Of a DNA stretch of 64,000 nucleotides, positions 36,035 through 47,698 are shown in pieces. This DNA comes from Rhipidocladum racemiflorum (Eukaryota; Streptophyta; Magnoliopsida; Poales; Poaceae): NCBI GenBank assembly GCA_036346355.1, contig CM070576.1, positions 14,181,558 through 14,245,557 of the forward strand, in the 5' to 3' direction. The translations under genes and the position numbers were made by a program. The notes below the pieces were generated by a model. It did not search any database, was not told the origin of the DNA, and worked only from the letters and a program-made list of their open reading frames with translations. Position 1 is the first letter of the stretch. The number at the start of each line of letters is the position of its first letter.

Positions 36035-36360
36035 CTCAATTTAAACGACATAATTTTATAATAATACCACAAACTTGTTACAAAGTCTCATGATCAAGTC
36101 ACATACTTGATGATCTATAACATACTACTTATTAAATAAACATGAAAACCTAAACATTTATCGATCATCTCTATGATTAGCCATGAGGGAATATTTTCAA
36201 TGTATCTAGAACGCATAGTAAGCTAACCGGATATATATCATCCATTCTTAATAAAGTTGATACCAAAGACTAAATATCCTTTAAGCCACATTACGTAATA
36301 AGCTTACCGAGGCCTAATAGTTCCCTAGGATTGGTGCAATATAACTTTTAGGTGAGCATT

Positions 36361-39300
36361 TGTAACATCCTCATTTTGGCTTTCTGGAGAAAAACCTAAT
36401 TTAAATAAAGTAAATTTAAAATTTGGAGTTTTATTGGTGTTTATAACAACCTGGCATCCATTTCCTTCAAATCGAATTAATTCCTCCCGCTAAAAATCGA
36501 TTTTTCCAACTCCTGCCAGATTCGAAATTCACCCGAGTCCAAAAGTGCTCCAAAAATCTTCAAACCACTTCTAAAATGTTCCAAATATTCCGAAATGATT
36601 TTAGGAATCATTCACCGGATTTTTGGACATCCGCCCTATTTTATCTCGCGCTTTTGTTTAATGCCCGCGATCCGCGCTCGAATATCCAATTCCACAAAAA
36701 TCATCCAAATTCAACCAAACCAGTTCCATTGAGTTCCAAATAATCTAAAATGGCTCTAGGAATTTTTCCGAATTTTTAGGCCATTTTTCCTTATTTTTCT
36801 CAAGGGTGGAACATTTGGCGAAAAGTAAAGCCAATGAGACGCCGCCACGTGGCGTTGCTACAAAGGTTTCGCCATCAACCTTGAGCACTCACGATAGCTC
36901 TTCCAGCAACAATGGAGATGGAGTTTCCTTACATGCTTATTCCATTCAAACTCACATAACTTCTTCCATAATGATCCAAAATCATCAAGGCCTGATCCGC
37001 TGGAACCGTGACGACGATACCTTTCCATCCCCTGTCCTTTCCGCTCCCACCTCGCCGGATTGGCGCGCAGCTTCCCAAGAAACCGTGATGCACCATTATG
37101 GCAATAATTCGCCTGCTTCTAATCCGCTTTCGCGTGATTCCGCCTCTCATCTCTCCGTATAAGAATCCCCTTTCCGGTGGTGTCGCCCTCCGTTAGCATC
37201 TCAAATCCAATTGGCCGCAAGATCAAGAAAACCGACGAACTCTTGTTGTTCTTCACGTTCTTCGTGTTCTTGCTCATATCTTCCACCTCGGTGGTTCAAA
37301 CTTCCTTCCGTTTGTTTTGTTGTAATCGTGAGGAAGCCTAGTCTCTAATCCTTCCATCGTCCGTGGGCATTTAATTTTGAGTTTTGGTGCTTTCTGGCCG
37401 AACCGCTCGTCATCGATTTCTCCAATTCCGGTGAGTTTAGGTTCAATTCCTTCCTCCTAGATGTTGCTAAGGATGTTATCTAGAGGTTCTAGCCTTTTGT
37501 TTGGATCAAATCCATGCGAAAATGAGAAAGAAATCAAGTTTTTGGAAGAACTTGTGTTCTAGTCATTTTTTTTGGTTGCTCTCTGTTCTTTTGCCTTGCT
37601 CTGTGGTGCGTGTGGGCCGTGCTCACGCTGCCGGCCGGCCGCCACTTCTGGCCGCTGCCTTGGCTGCCCGCTGGCCATGCCGCCGCCAGGCTTTGACGCG
37701 CTTTCATACACAAGCGCCGGGCGAGCCTCTTCCCTGGCCGCCAGCCTCCTCCTCCGGCCGGCCATGGCCCATTCCCCCAAACCTCCAAGCTTTTCCCTGT
37801 TGGCCATGGAGGCAAGCCAAGCATGAAGAAAGCTCCACCCAATGACATGTGGGGCCACCTTGCCATAGACCCTAGCCATTCTCAGTCAAAGTCAAGTCCT
37901 CGGTCAAACTTTGACCAGTCAAACCAGAGAGGAATATTCCGGGAATATTCTCGGTTTTCCGATTTATTCAAAATTCAAACTTCGGATGCTCATAACTTTC
38001 TCATCCGAACTCCGTTTGACCCCATTCAAATTTCTAAATTCATCTAAAATCAAGATCTACCTGCCAGTACTAATTTTATAATTTTTAGATTTTTTTTATT
38101 TTCTGTTATTTATTTATTGCCTCGCTTTATGCGTGTAGTCGACATCCATTACACGACCGATCCTCCCGCTGCATTTAAGACCTACTCCGACAGAAGGCAA
38201 GTCTCCTTGATGCACTTTGCCCCTATGTTTGCGAACTGATTTAAAATTGTTTATAAAGTTGCATGGCTATGTTTAATGAAATATGTCAAATATAAGTGTT
38301 AGTTATACCGAAATTGTTAATTCCTCCTTGACATTGTTAATCATATCCATTGTAACCCTAGAACCTTGTTTATACCATGCTTAGGCTTATATGGTATCCG
38401 TTGCTATGTAGTACTAAAGAGAATTGCTTAGGATCTTGTCCGATGAAAACAACCCAGGGGTGGGATTATTCAAAAAGAATGATACTAAATGTGATTTGAA
38501 AGGTATTATTATGGTTTTGTTCCTATTTTGCTAAAATAAAAAGAAAAGGAAAATGATTTTGACTTGAGCGGCATGGAATGTCGGGTGGGAGCGGATCAAG
38601 CCTTGGTCATATTGTGCAAGTACCGCCCCAAGTCATATAAGGACCGACGCTATGATTGCCATTTTAAGCATAACCGCATTACCACATGTCTATAATGGTA
38701 CGACTGGCCCACTAATTTGTAGAAGCCTAGTTTAGACTCACCACTCGGTTGTTGTGTGAGAGCCGTAAGGAGGCATTGTTGTTGTTGTTTTTCTCACACT
38801 GCCGCAAGAGGGGGCTTCAGACTTTGGGTGGAGAGAACCCTAACAATGTGAAACCTCGGCGGGTGGGTCTAGCTAGGTAGAAACATTGTAACGGCCTTGT
38901 CACGATCTTCTCCGCCAAGCACACCAAAGGAAGTGTGCTAATAGCTTGGCATTAGGAGATGATCGTGTCGTGTGGGTAAAGTTGTACACCTCTGCAGAGT
39001 AAAACTATTCGAATAGCCGTGCCTACGGTCAAAGGCAAAGCGAAGAATGCTTTCATATTGGTAGACTTTGATTTTGTTTTTAAAACAAAAAAGTGTTTTG
39101 TTTTGGGGTTCGGGAGTGGTTAGAGCTCTCGAATGTTGTTTGGCGGCAAGAGCCAACCAGGTGGATAGAACCTGTTTTACATTTGACGGATGGAGTCACA
39201 TGATTAACTTTGATCCTTTAAAAGTTGGCGGATAGAGCCTTTATGTTAGTGATGGTGGATAGAACCTCACTACAATAATAAATAATTCAATTATTAAAAA

Positions 39301-39789
39301 GAATTGTAAAAGATGCTTTGTGAAATTTATTACTTAAGTATGATTTAATCAAATGTGGCTTTAGGCAAATAAACCCTATTAAGCTTCCTTTGGAAAGCCC
39401 CTCATGATCATACTTTCCCGACTTGCTGAGTACTTTTGTACTCACGTGCTACATCAACATTGTAATCATCAGAGAATTTCCAAGATGCCGAGGAAGAGGA
39501 GGAGTTCTTCGAGGAGGACTGCCAGGAGGACTAGTTGCGTCGCTAGTCGTCGCCTGTGGCGTTGTGGCGTTCGCTCGTTTCGTTTTGCTTTGGTTTCCGC
39601 TGCTTTGTGTCCGGTCGTTGGACCGAGTATTGTAATAAGTGGCCATGTGGCCCATACTTGAATATTTATATTACAAGTTTCGTTTTGTTCGGCAATGAAG
39701 TATCACTGTGACTGTGTGTACTAGCTACTGATCTGGGACTAGTACGGAAATACACAGGAGATTTTGGATAGCTGATCTGGGGTCTCACA
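36361..39789 (+). mobile_element. Solo LTR, 3.4 kb, GCATT target duplication
   Basis: It starts TGTAACATCC and ends GGTCTCACA, with GCATT at 36356-36360 and 39790-39794. Block matches to the Tekay-like LTR at 52.7-56.2 kb in opposite orientation (for example CTCTGCAGAGT followed by ATTCGAATAGCCGTG around 38990-39025) show it belongs to a related chromovirus family. No gag or pol is present, so recombination between two LTRs removed the internal part. GC-rich open frames at 37.5-37.9 kb are LTR sequence and not genes. Confidence 0.9.
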
Positions 39790-39794
39790 GCATT

Positions 39795-40618
39795 AAGATT
39801 ATATCATGGCATTCAAGCCTTTCTTAATAGTTGCAAATGAAATCTTCCACTCCCCTTCCTAGTTGAATTTTATGTCATATATTGGTGAGATGTCCCAACT
39901 CCCCAACTAATTCCTTCTAGCCATATTATGAATGAAATTCTACATCATTAATCATGTAAACCGGAGATCTTGAATATAATATCCTCCTTGTCATTTTGAT
40001 AAAGTATTTGTGAATCCTAAAAAAAGTGCTTGTGTCTTGCAATTGTTTTTCTTTTCAAAAACTGGGTGCATTTTCTTGTAAGTGGAGAGGTATGTCTATT
40101 TATCAAGATAAAAACAAAACTTGCCTGTCAAGCCACTTTTAGTAGCATGGTAAATGAATTTTACCACATCACAAGTCGACTTATTTTTGGAAAAATAATC
40201 TTATTAGCCACGCAATCATTGGTATTATGGCGAAAATGTATTATTTTTCAAAACAAGTTAGAGGGCAGTCAAATAATAATAAAATCCTATGTTTGTATTA
40301 ATATCATCAACACCCTTATAAGGCAACACATTGGAGGCCAACTAGGGCCTCTATGTCAACACCCCTCCATTTTGCGAAAAGGCCCTCCATTTCTTCTAAA
40401 TTATAGATAGGTCCCTCAGAATTACAGAGAGGTCCTTCGCAATTTTTTGTGATGACAAGAATAACTTTTCGCACTGCGGTTAGGTCCCTCATTCACACTT
40501 TATGGAAACCCCGCTAAATACAAATCTTGAACAAGCCATTTTCTAATTTTTAGGATAGCGAATTGTGTTCAAAAGATAACAAACAGATCCTCATATCTTA
40601 CGCCCGTGTCCTTTTCGC
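39795..40618. other. Unassigned AT-rich sequence
   Basis: A 126-codon plus-strand frame (40030-40410) has no recognisable domain. The left end of the Helitron must lie here or nearby, but I could not place it. Confidence 0.4.
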
Positions 40619-41511
40619 TTTTCCCCAAAAATGTTTTCGTCATCGAAATTTGTGTACAACTCTATCTTTAGACTTTTTTCCAACTCGATTTCTCGATCTC
40701 TAGATTTTTCTCTCGACTCTATCTCTAATATTTTTCAAAACATGTATTATTACTCGGTGAACGCCAGAGTGTTAAACTCGACAAAAGAAGGTTGACATCT
40801 CTAATAATTTCCGTAACATGGTCCTTTCTCCGTTTTTTCTAGAAAAAATATTTTCGTCAACACAAATATGTGTATAGCTCTATCGCTAGAACTTTTTTTT
40901 TTCCAAATCGATCTCTAATCTCTAGATTTTTTCCCCAACTCGATTTCTAATATTTTCCAAAACATGTATTATTACTCGGTGAACGCATACAATGCTAAAC
41001 TCGACAAAAGAAGGTTAACATCTCTAATAATTTTCGAAATATGTATTATTACCCAGTTAACACATGAGTGTTAAACTCGACAAAAGAAGACTGACCGGGT
41101 AATAATAGAGTGTTAACCAAATTCATCAAAAAAAATATGTGTACAACTCTACCTCTTTTTTTTTTGGTACCTTGATTTCTAATATTTTCCGGAATAAGAA
41201 ATATATGTAGAGCTATATCTCTATATTTTTTTGCAACTCGATCTATAGTATTTTTCGAAACATGTATTATTCACGAATGAACGTATATAATGTTAAACTC
41301 GCCAAAAGAAGATCCTTTCTCCGTTTTTCCCGAGAAAATATATTTATTATGCCTGCAAGATTTACGGAGCAGCCAAACACCACGTCGTCCTCTTCACCAA
41401 AAGCCCCTTTTAAAAAAATTAAATTGCGTTTAGATTCTTACGCTGCTTATTTTCTAGAAAAAGATTGGATCAAATTTCGTACGGCGCGGCAACGCGCGCG
41501 AATCTATCTAG
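40619..41511 (+). mobile_element. Helitron 3' portion with tandem repeats
   Basis: The terminus is diagnostic: a GC-rich hairpin (GCGCG at 41484-41488, CGCGC at 41493-41497) followed 10 bases later by CTAG (41508-41511) and host T. Upstream, about 40.62-41.34 kb, are three imperfect repeats of roughly 200-250 bp sharing ACATGTATTATTACTCGGTG and AAACTCGACAAAAGAAG. There is no Rep/helicase coding, so it is non-autonomous. The 5' TC end is not located, so the start given is only the first repeat. Confidence 0.75.
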
Positions 41512-41653
41512 TTAGTTACTAAAACTGAACGAGTGCACAAGCACTGAGAGGCCTACTGCAATGGATTTTTTTTTTTTGCAATCATCATTGTTCATTTGGC
41601 TTAGTGAGCTTAATAAAATCCTTGTCTTGCCAGCGCCGTGCCTTGTCCATGAT

Positions 41654-42200
41654 TAGAGGTGGGCGTCGTGCCGTGCCGTGGCCCATCGTGCTTCGGACCG
41701 AAACCGTGCTGTGCCACGACGGCCCACCGTGCCCACTGCAGCGCGTGTCGCCACCGACTCACTTTTGGTGAGCCCAAGCCCTACTTATTTATGCGCTGTG
41801 GTCGTGCTCCGCCAGGCCCGACCCATTTTTACTATTGTGACGAGTAAAGAAATAAAATAAATCACTACTACTAAACTACATATTTTAATTACATAAGAGA
41901 CTAATCACATCAACAAAATGTCAAACATAAATGTAATGCTTGAAGATACCTTGAATCAACAATATCTGCCAACTTTTATGCTTTAATCCGTGATTTTGTG
42001 CCGAGGTTGCAGCGCAAGACGCAGGCCCCTACCCAAACTACCGTGCCGTGCCGCCGCTCCGTCGTTCGGTTCCCGCGCCCGCAGACGTTCGAAAGCATAC
42101 AGGCAGCGCCCGGCCCCAAGACGTAACTGCGTGCCGTGGTTTGCACCGCCACCGCATCGTGCCGTCGCCAGCCCAAAAGCCCGCCCAATGCCCACCTCTA
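41654..42200. mobile_element. hAT MITE, 547 bp
   Basis: TAGAGGTGGGC at 41654 and its complement ending at 42200 form the inverted repeats, flanked by TCCATGAT (41646-41653, 42201-42208). The interior is GC-rich near both ends with many CCGTGCC motifs and AT-rich in the middle. It is unrelated in sequence to the hAT at 35491 but shares the TAGAG start with the one at 2128. GC-rich open frames inside are not genes. Confidence 0.93.
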
Positions 42201-42208
42201 TCCATGAT

Positions 42209-43089
42209 CATCCCTAGTCCTGTCGACCGCTACCCCTCCACGCTCTGCACCTACGCCGCGCCCTCAGCCCGCAGGTCCCTTGTCCGTTGTCGGCTGGCTC
42301 CACTCCTCCATTAGTTTTGTATTTTGATCTACATGTACAATGAACTAATCCTATGTATATGATGATCTAAGTGCTACATAATTTTTATTGAGATATGGTA
42401 TCTAACTATTGTCTAAGTGATTGGAAATTATTATATTAGTTCAAATTTCAATAATATTTTGATCAAATCAACTAATGTGTTTTCGTTGATTTGTTGTGTA
42501 CAATCCAAGGGGTTATCATGTTCCAATAAACACTCATGATTGTATTCGTGTCGATTCATATTCGCTCCGTATCTGTATTAGTTGTTATTTGTATTCACAT
42601 TCATATCCGGATTATCGTGATTCGCATCTGAGAAAAAAAACATGAAAACAAATATGGTGAAACTATTATCCATCCATATTTAATTTGGTTTCATCTCTAA
42701 ATGAGATTTTGGATAGTGTTCTACCTTAATACATCAACCCATGGGATGCACCGGCTATATTTTTATTTTTGTTATGTTCGAAATATTTAAGAATCCTATA
42801 CTTTGATAAAAAACCATAAAAGTCCATCACGATATATTACTTCGAATGGACCAAACCTTTTCCTTCATGGTACATATGGATTCCGAACAAAACACATCAA
42901 TATACAAACTTTAAAATTAAAAAACGACATCTTAAATTTTTTTTCTTTTTATCATTTTGCTTCTAAATTTGTACATACTCCGATAGTAAAGTTTTAGGTC
43001 ATGACTACCAAGCCAAATTTCAAAATTTGCTAGATTTCAATTAAGAGCCAATGCTTTCCCTTCCAATACAAGTTGCAAAAATCTTGAAG
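42209..43089. other. Unassigned sequence between two MITEs
   Basis: AT-rich. The first 100 bp (42209-42310) is GC-rich and reads like a coding remnant next to the hAT insertion site, but I cannot identify it. Confidence 0.35.
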
Positions 43090-43092
43090 CAA

Positions 43093-43588
43093 CACTACTA
43101 CAGATCCGCCTTCCATATCGGCCCATCAAGATCGATTGATTTGAACCGCATCGATAGTGGCATCAATACCGGTTCATTAGCTACAGGATCTGCAGTGGGC
43201 TTTCGCATCAGCTGGTAACACGAACCGGTATTGATGTCCTCACATTAGTACCGGTTCGTGTCACGAACCGCAACCAACCGTATCGATGCCCGTGTTTCAA
43301 GATCGTTCGTGACACGAACCGGTACTAATGCCTCGTTTTAGGAAAGTTCAAAAGGAATGCATATTATATGTATATCAGTACGCTGATGGTGGGTGGGTTG
43401 GTTAGAAGGGTGTGGCTGGAGTCCCGAGGTTGCGGGTTCGAGTCTCGCTTCTCCTATACATTCTCGATATATTTTGAAACATTTCTAGTACTATCAAGAT
43501 TAAAGGCATCAGTCCCGGATGGTCGTACCGGTTCAAAAACTGCACTGATGACCGCTGTCAACCGACCGATGGTCGATCTGTAGTAGTG
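43093..43588. mobile_element. CACTA (En/Spm) MITE
   Basis: The ends CACTACTACAGATC and GATCTGTAGTAGTG are flanked by the 3-bp duplication CAA (43090-43092, 43589-43591). Subterminal ACCGGTTCGTG/CACGAACCGGT motifs repeat several times, the usual CACTA transposase-binding arrangement. At 496 bp it is non-autonomous. A tRNA-like segment lies inside. Confidence 0.92.
43391..43450 (+). other. tRNA-like segment with Pol III boxes inside the CACTA MITE
   Basis: TGGTTAGAAGG (43399-43409) fits the A-box and GGTTCGAGTCT (43435-43445) fits the B-box of tRNA promoters. The spacing of 25 bases is shorter than usual. I cannot fold it into a full cloverleaf by eye, so it is tRNA-derived at most and not a tRNA gene. 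Confidence 0.6.
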
Positions 43589-44076
43589 CAAGCGAATAGA
43601 TAAGTAATCATCATGTACTCTTCATTCATGCTTTAATATTTATACTTTTTTTATAAAAAAAAAAGCATAGAAGCAGTTCTCTTCAATTAATATTTGTACG
43701 TATAACTCCAAACATGCATATTGCAAGTCACGCCAATCGCAGGTGATCCCAGTCGATAGCATGTCATGTACAAGCTCCATATGCTAATTAGCAATATTCT
43801 ACACATCATAGCAAGTCGTGACCAACATTCCAAAAACTGTTTGGGTAAAAAATCCAGCACCTTAGCAGGTAGAGTTTCTTAACGGTTCCTACCGGTAACT
43901 AGTTTTAAACCAGCCTGTTGAATTTGCCAAATTCAAATATAAATTTTGAATTTGAAAGAGGTAACCGACGGAGAACCACCTGGCAATAGCCGTTTTTTGG
44001 GCAGCAGGCAATAGGAAACTCCAAACTTATTCCTCCAAGCATTTGGCATTGTGCCTATTAATTCATGGATGTTGGG

Positions 44077-44290
44077 ATATATCACTTGATCATCTTGCTC
44101 AAAATGAAAGAAAATTTCGCTAGGTCATTGCTGGTGGCAAAGCTCGGGAACACAAGGTACTGCAAGATCGAGCAACGGTACAAGCGTTTGGCATCGCCCA
44201 CCTTGCTTTCCTTTTTCCAAAGCATGCTTACAGGTAGTGTCGAGTGTCGACTTGATTTGACTCTCTGAACTTTCGTTTGTTCTTTTCTAA
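44077..44290 (+). repeat. Direct duplication, copy 1
   Basis: Closely matches 45650-45905 in the same orientation, about 1.57 kb away, from GATATATCACTTGATCATC through CTCTCTGA. Copy 2 has three extra blocks. A frame 'SLLVAKL' occurs in both, but I recognise no protein. Confidence 0.88.
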
Positions 44291-44374
44291 GAGTTAATAC
44301 CGCGCACGTGAACAGGCGTCACGCCCTGCCCTATATTCTGGAATTAACTTCAAAAAAAAGTAGTTGTGCCTTAT

Positions 44375-44392
44375 ATTTTGGGATAGAGGGAG
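44375..44392. mobile_element. Stowaway end fragment
   Basis: Reads ATTTTGGGATAGAGGGAG followed by TA, the right terminus of a Stowaway MITE. No matching left end was found nearby, so this is a degraded copy. Confidence 0.5.
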
Positions 44393-44696
44393 TACTATGT
44401 CAACATGGATGGTAGCTTCAAATAAGGCTATGGTAGCTTAACAAAGCTAGGGTAGATTCAACTAAATCTCTGAGAGCATTGGAGAGGGAGGTATCAATGA
44501 TACCGTATCATAGCTTTGCTTTAGATTTTTCTAGATCCAACATTAAGTAGTATGCATTGTAGGTGGTGTAGCTTCGTTCCAGATTTTGATGCAGATGAGG
44601 AATTTGGGTGTGGTAGCTTTAAGCCTTTAACTAATTAATGTGGCTCTCTCTCTCTCTCCCTCTCTCTCCCCTAAGCACTACTTGAATCTACTACTA

Positions 44697-45209
44697 CTCC
44701 CTCCGTTTCAGTACTACTCCCTCTGTCCCACAAAGAGTGCATTTCTAGTGTTCAAATTTTGTCCCACAAAGAGTGCATCTTTAGTCCGTAGGGCCCAGCT
44801 GTAAGTGTATGCATGCTCATTTAAGTGCTTGTGGAAACCGAAGCATCATCATGCTTGTGTATGGAGTAATGAGGGTCACATTAGTCATTTACCTTGCACA
44901 CTAATCTGTCTTAAAAATCCTAGAAATGCACTCTTTGTGGGACAGAGGGAGTATGTTTGTTCATAGTCTGAGTTTCTATTTCAAAATATATAGTTGTCCT
45001 TACGGGAATAAAGAATGTAGTTGTTGCAATATTTCCTCTCTACTCCTACTTAAATGCTTTGAAAGAAATTAAGTGGTTGTAGTCATGTCATTTAATAGGT
45101 ATATATATGTGGTCATTTCTTGTTAACTTTTTCTTAGATTTAGTGCTTTCTTATTTTATACGTACATGCATATTATGGGTTGTGGACAAATACAGTGAAA
45201 CAAAGAGAG
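44697..45209. mobile_element. Outer Stowaway MITE (split)
   Basis: The left end is CTCCCTCCGTTTCA (44697-44710) after TA. The right end is TGAAACAAAGAGAG (45196-45209) before TA, a mutated complement. A second Stowaway at 44717-44951 is inserted a few bases inside the left end. The (CT)n tract at 44643-44673 lies just outside. Confidence 0.7.
44717..44951. mobile_element. Inner Stowaway MITE
   Basis: 235 bp with near-perfect inverted repeats CTCCCTCTGTCCCACAAAGA at the left and the complement at the right, flanked by TA (44715-44716, 44952-44953). This is a Tc1/mariner-derived MITE with a conserved family sequence. Confidence 0.95.
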
Positions 45210-45649
45210 TATGTGTTGAAGATTTGGAGATGCTCCAACTACAAAGCACAATCTACGGTAGTTAGGCACTTTAGAGTCCAGTGGTCCAAGAAGAAACCAT
45301 ATCCCTGTATTTGCCCTCTTTTTATCTCTACGTTGGTAAAAATGAAAGAGGTACCAACCAGGATGCGATCGGGTGGTTTAGTAGTCATTCTGAACAACTC
45401 CGCGGGATACTAATACCAGCAGCAAAGCAAACACTGCTTGAACAAATATATCTAACCCATCGGCTGCAGATTAAGATTTCTCCGTTCCCTACAAAGGAGA
45501 GATTTCGACACTTGTTAAATCGGCGAAAAAACAAGCTTACATATTTCTATGCACATGATGCAATTGTAGTACCTCTAGAGCCACGAGGCAAATCAAGCCG
45601 GGGAGGAGCGAAACAGAGACTCGAAGAGAAAAGAGAAGTCCCGGATGCA

Positions 45650-45905
45650 GATATATCACTTGATCATCTTGCTCAAAGTGAAAGAAAATTTCGCTATGTC
45701 ATTGCTGGTGGCGAAGCTCTGGAACAGCAGGTACCGCAAGATCGAGCAGCGATATGTTAGATGGGTGTAATGGCAACGGTACAAACTTTTGCCATCGCCC
45801 CCACCTTGCTTTCCTTTTTCCAAAGCATGCTTCCTTGCTTGCGGTTGCAGGTAGTGTCGAACCTGATCGATCTACTCTCTGAGCTTTTCCTTTCTTCTTT
45901 TCTTC
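45650..45905 (+). repeat. Direct duplication, copy 2
   Basis: The partner of 44077-44290. It includes insertions of about 15-25 bp relative to copy 1 (around 45755-45785 and 45835-45850). The 159-codon frame 45281-45760 ends in it; that frame has no recognised domain and I do not call it a gene. Confidence 0.88.
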
Positions 45906-46759
45906 TTTAGAGCAGAGTCTGTCTTTCCTTTTTTTTTTAAAAAAAAAAAACATAGATGCAAAGAGACTATGTTGCACCGTGTTTAAACATCAGAGACTAA
46001 GTTGGAAAGGCAATCAAATCCTAAGGTGATGACTCCACCAAATTGAAATTTTGCCCAGTTGAAATTTCACCGGTTGAAAATTTTCAAATTCTAGTCGAAA
46101 TTTCCCAAAATGGAAGTTTCAATTATGCCACAAGCCAAAGTCCTTTTTCTTGTTACTTCACATCAGCTCCCATGTATTTATCCTTTAGAAAAATAAGTCC
46201 TGCCACTGCATGCGCCATTGCTCTATAAGGAGTTACCCTAACATAAATTAGTTTCTTATTCCTAATACTTAGCTTGATCTGTGCGATGTCAGCTCATTTA
46301 GCTGCACTTTTCATTCGTATCAGCTTGCCAAAGCGTCAAATTCTTCAGTCATCCGTGTTTCATCTGCCATTAAGGTTAAATTAACATGATGAACTACTAC
46401 GAGGGACTGTGTGTATAACACCCGGCGCAATGTAGCCTGCAAGAACGTCACCTCTATATTTTTGTCTCTAATGTAAAACCATCTTTACCAAGGTATTAAA
46501 TCATGATTTTTACGGCTTCGCATCAAGGTCTCTGAGCTTAGCTAAATCTATTCTTGAGAAAGGTGGTTGGTCAAACTTGGTGGTGGCTATCTCCAGTTTT
46601 GTTGCTTCAGTTGGCACTGACCAATGAGTAATATTATTACCTCAACTACAATCCTCGGACGTCTCTAAAGATAAGCACAGTGATCCAACTTTGCCAGACA
46701 CAATGAAGGTAGTCACCGTCGTTCCTGCCTGCCCCCACCCCACCCCATTAGGTCATCAT

Positions 46760-47495
46760 ATATGTTTTTTTACTTGTAACATCTATGATTTTGACAAGCT
46801 CTCCTTCACAAGTTCTGAGTTTTCCAAGGCATTCCCTTATGGTGCTATGTCGGATAATGACAGATTGGAGAACTCATTGATATCTGGATTTGCTGAGACT
46901 TGTAACTATGGTTTTGGAGAAAATCATATCACATACAGAGACACGTGTACTATAAGCGGTGAAGATCTCAAGAAACATCAGAGCATGGATTCCCTTAGTG
47001 TAGGTTATTCTATATTTTCTCTCTTGCTTTTATTTTGTATTCGGTTCATATTTAGAGTATATACAATCAAGGACTTGGTTACGTCACGGATGAGAAACAA
47101 CCCAAGTAGACAGATTGATCTCTGTTCATGTTTTTTATTTTATGATTAGAAATATATCCTGTAAGACTACTTATGTGTATTCCATTTGTAGCTTATACAC
47201 AATTTAAAGGCTGGTTTTGCGAGGGAAATCAAGGCAATTTCTAACGAGGAAGAAACAGGCAATTCTTCTCTTCGGTTAGAGCGGTTGAAGGTAAGAATAA
47301 GAAATTAAAGTATCCATTCGAGCAATGCAGAATTACAACCTGCTGATTGTTGCCTCTGGTCTTGTTCTAAACTCCATATTTATGTATGCTTTCCAGTGGC
47401 AGGGCATGATTAATGACATCAAAGGCTGAATCAGGGTCAGATATTGACGATTTTGGTTCATCATTTTTTCATAAAACTTCATTAAAGAGGAAGTA
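46760..47495 (+). pseudogene. Broken three-exon gene remnant
   Basis: Exon a (about 46770-46999) encodes 'DKLSFTSSEFSKAFPYGAM' and 'ISGEDLKKHQSMDSL' and ends at a GTAGGT donor. Exon b (47192-47290) follows a good acceptor (TTCCATTTGTAG), encodes exactly 33 codons including 'REIKAISNEEETGNSSLRLE', and ends at GTAAGA. Exon c starts at 47397 after TTTCCAG, reads 'WQGMINDIKG' and stops; a one-base shift gives 'KAESGSDIDDFGSSFFHKTS' ending near a GTAAGC donor. The exon logic is convincing but I do not recognise the protein. The frameshift and missing ends suggest a gene fragment. Confidence 0.5.
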
Positions 47496-47571
47496 AGCTC
47501 GATGCTTATCTATTGATTCATCTTTTTTCTTGCACTTCGGGAGCTTCGCATTGGGAGGTTCAGTGGTATGC

Positions 47572-47698
47572 GTCGATCCTGTTCCGACGCTAGTCTGGGC
47601 GTCGGGGTTTGTCTTTCTTGTTTTGTCAGACTCGCTGTTCGAACTCTTTCTCCTCTTTAATAAATTGGCAGAGCTCCTGTCACTAATTTCGAAAAAAA
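47572..47698 (+). mobile_element. 3' tail of an older retroposon (LINE/SINE-like)
   Basis: Ends TTAATAAATTGGCAGAGCTC, then CTGTCACTAATTTCG and an A-run. A T-rich run followed by GGCAGAGCTCCTG and poly(A) is the usual 3' end of many rice retroposons. The 5' part is absent, and a SINE is inserted in its A-tail. Confidence 0.5.

Noticed and set aside
37501..37866. Overlapping open frames of more than 100 codons on both strands
   Set aside because: They lie in a GC-rich part of a solo LTR; all frames are open because of composition and none has a domain.
45281..45760. 159-codon plus-strand frame
   Set aside because: No recognised domain; its end is only the duplicated 45.65-kb segment. Left as unassigned.
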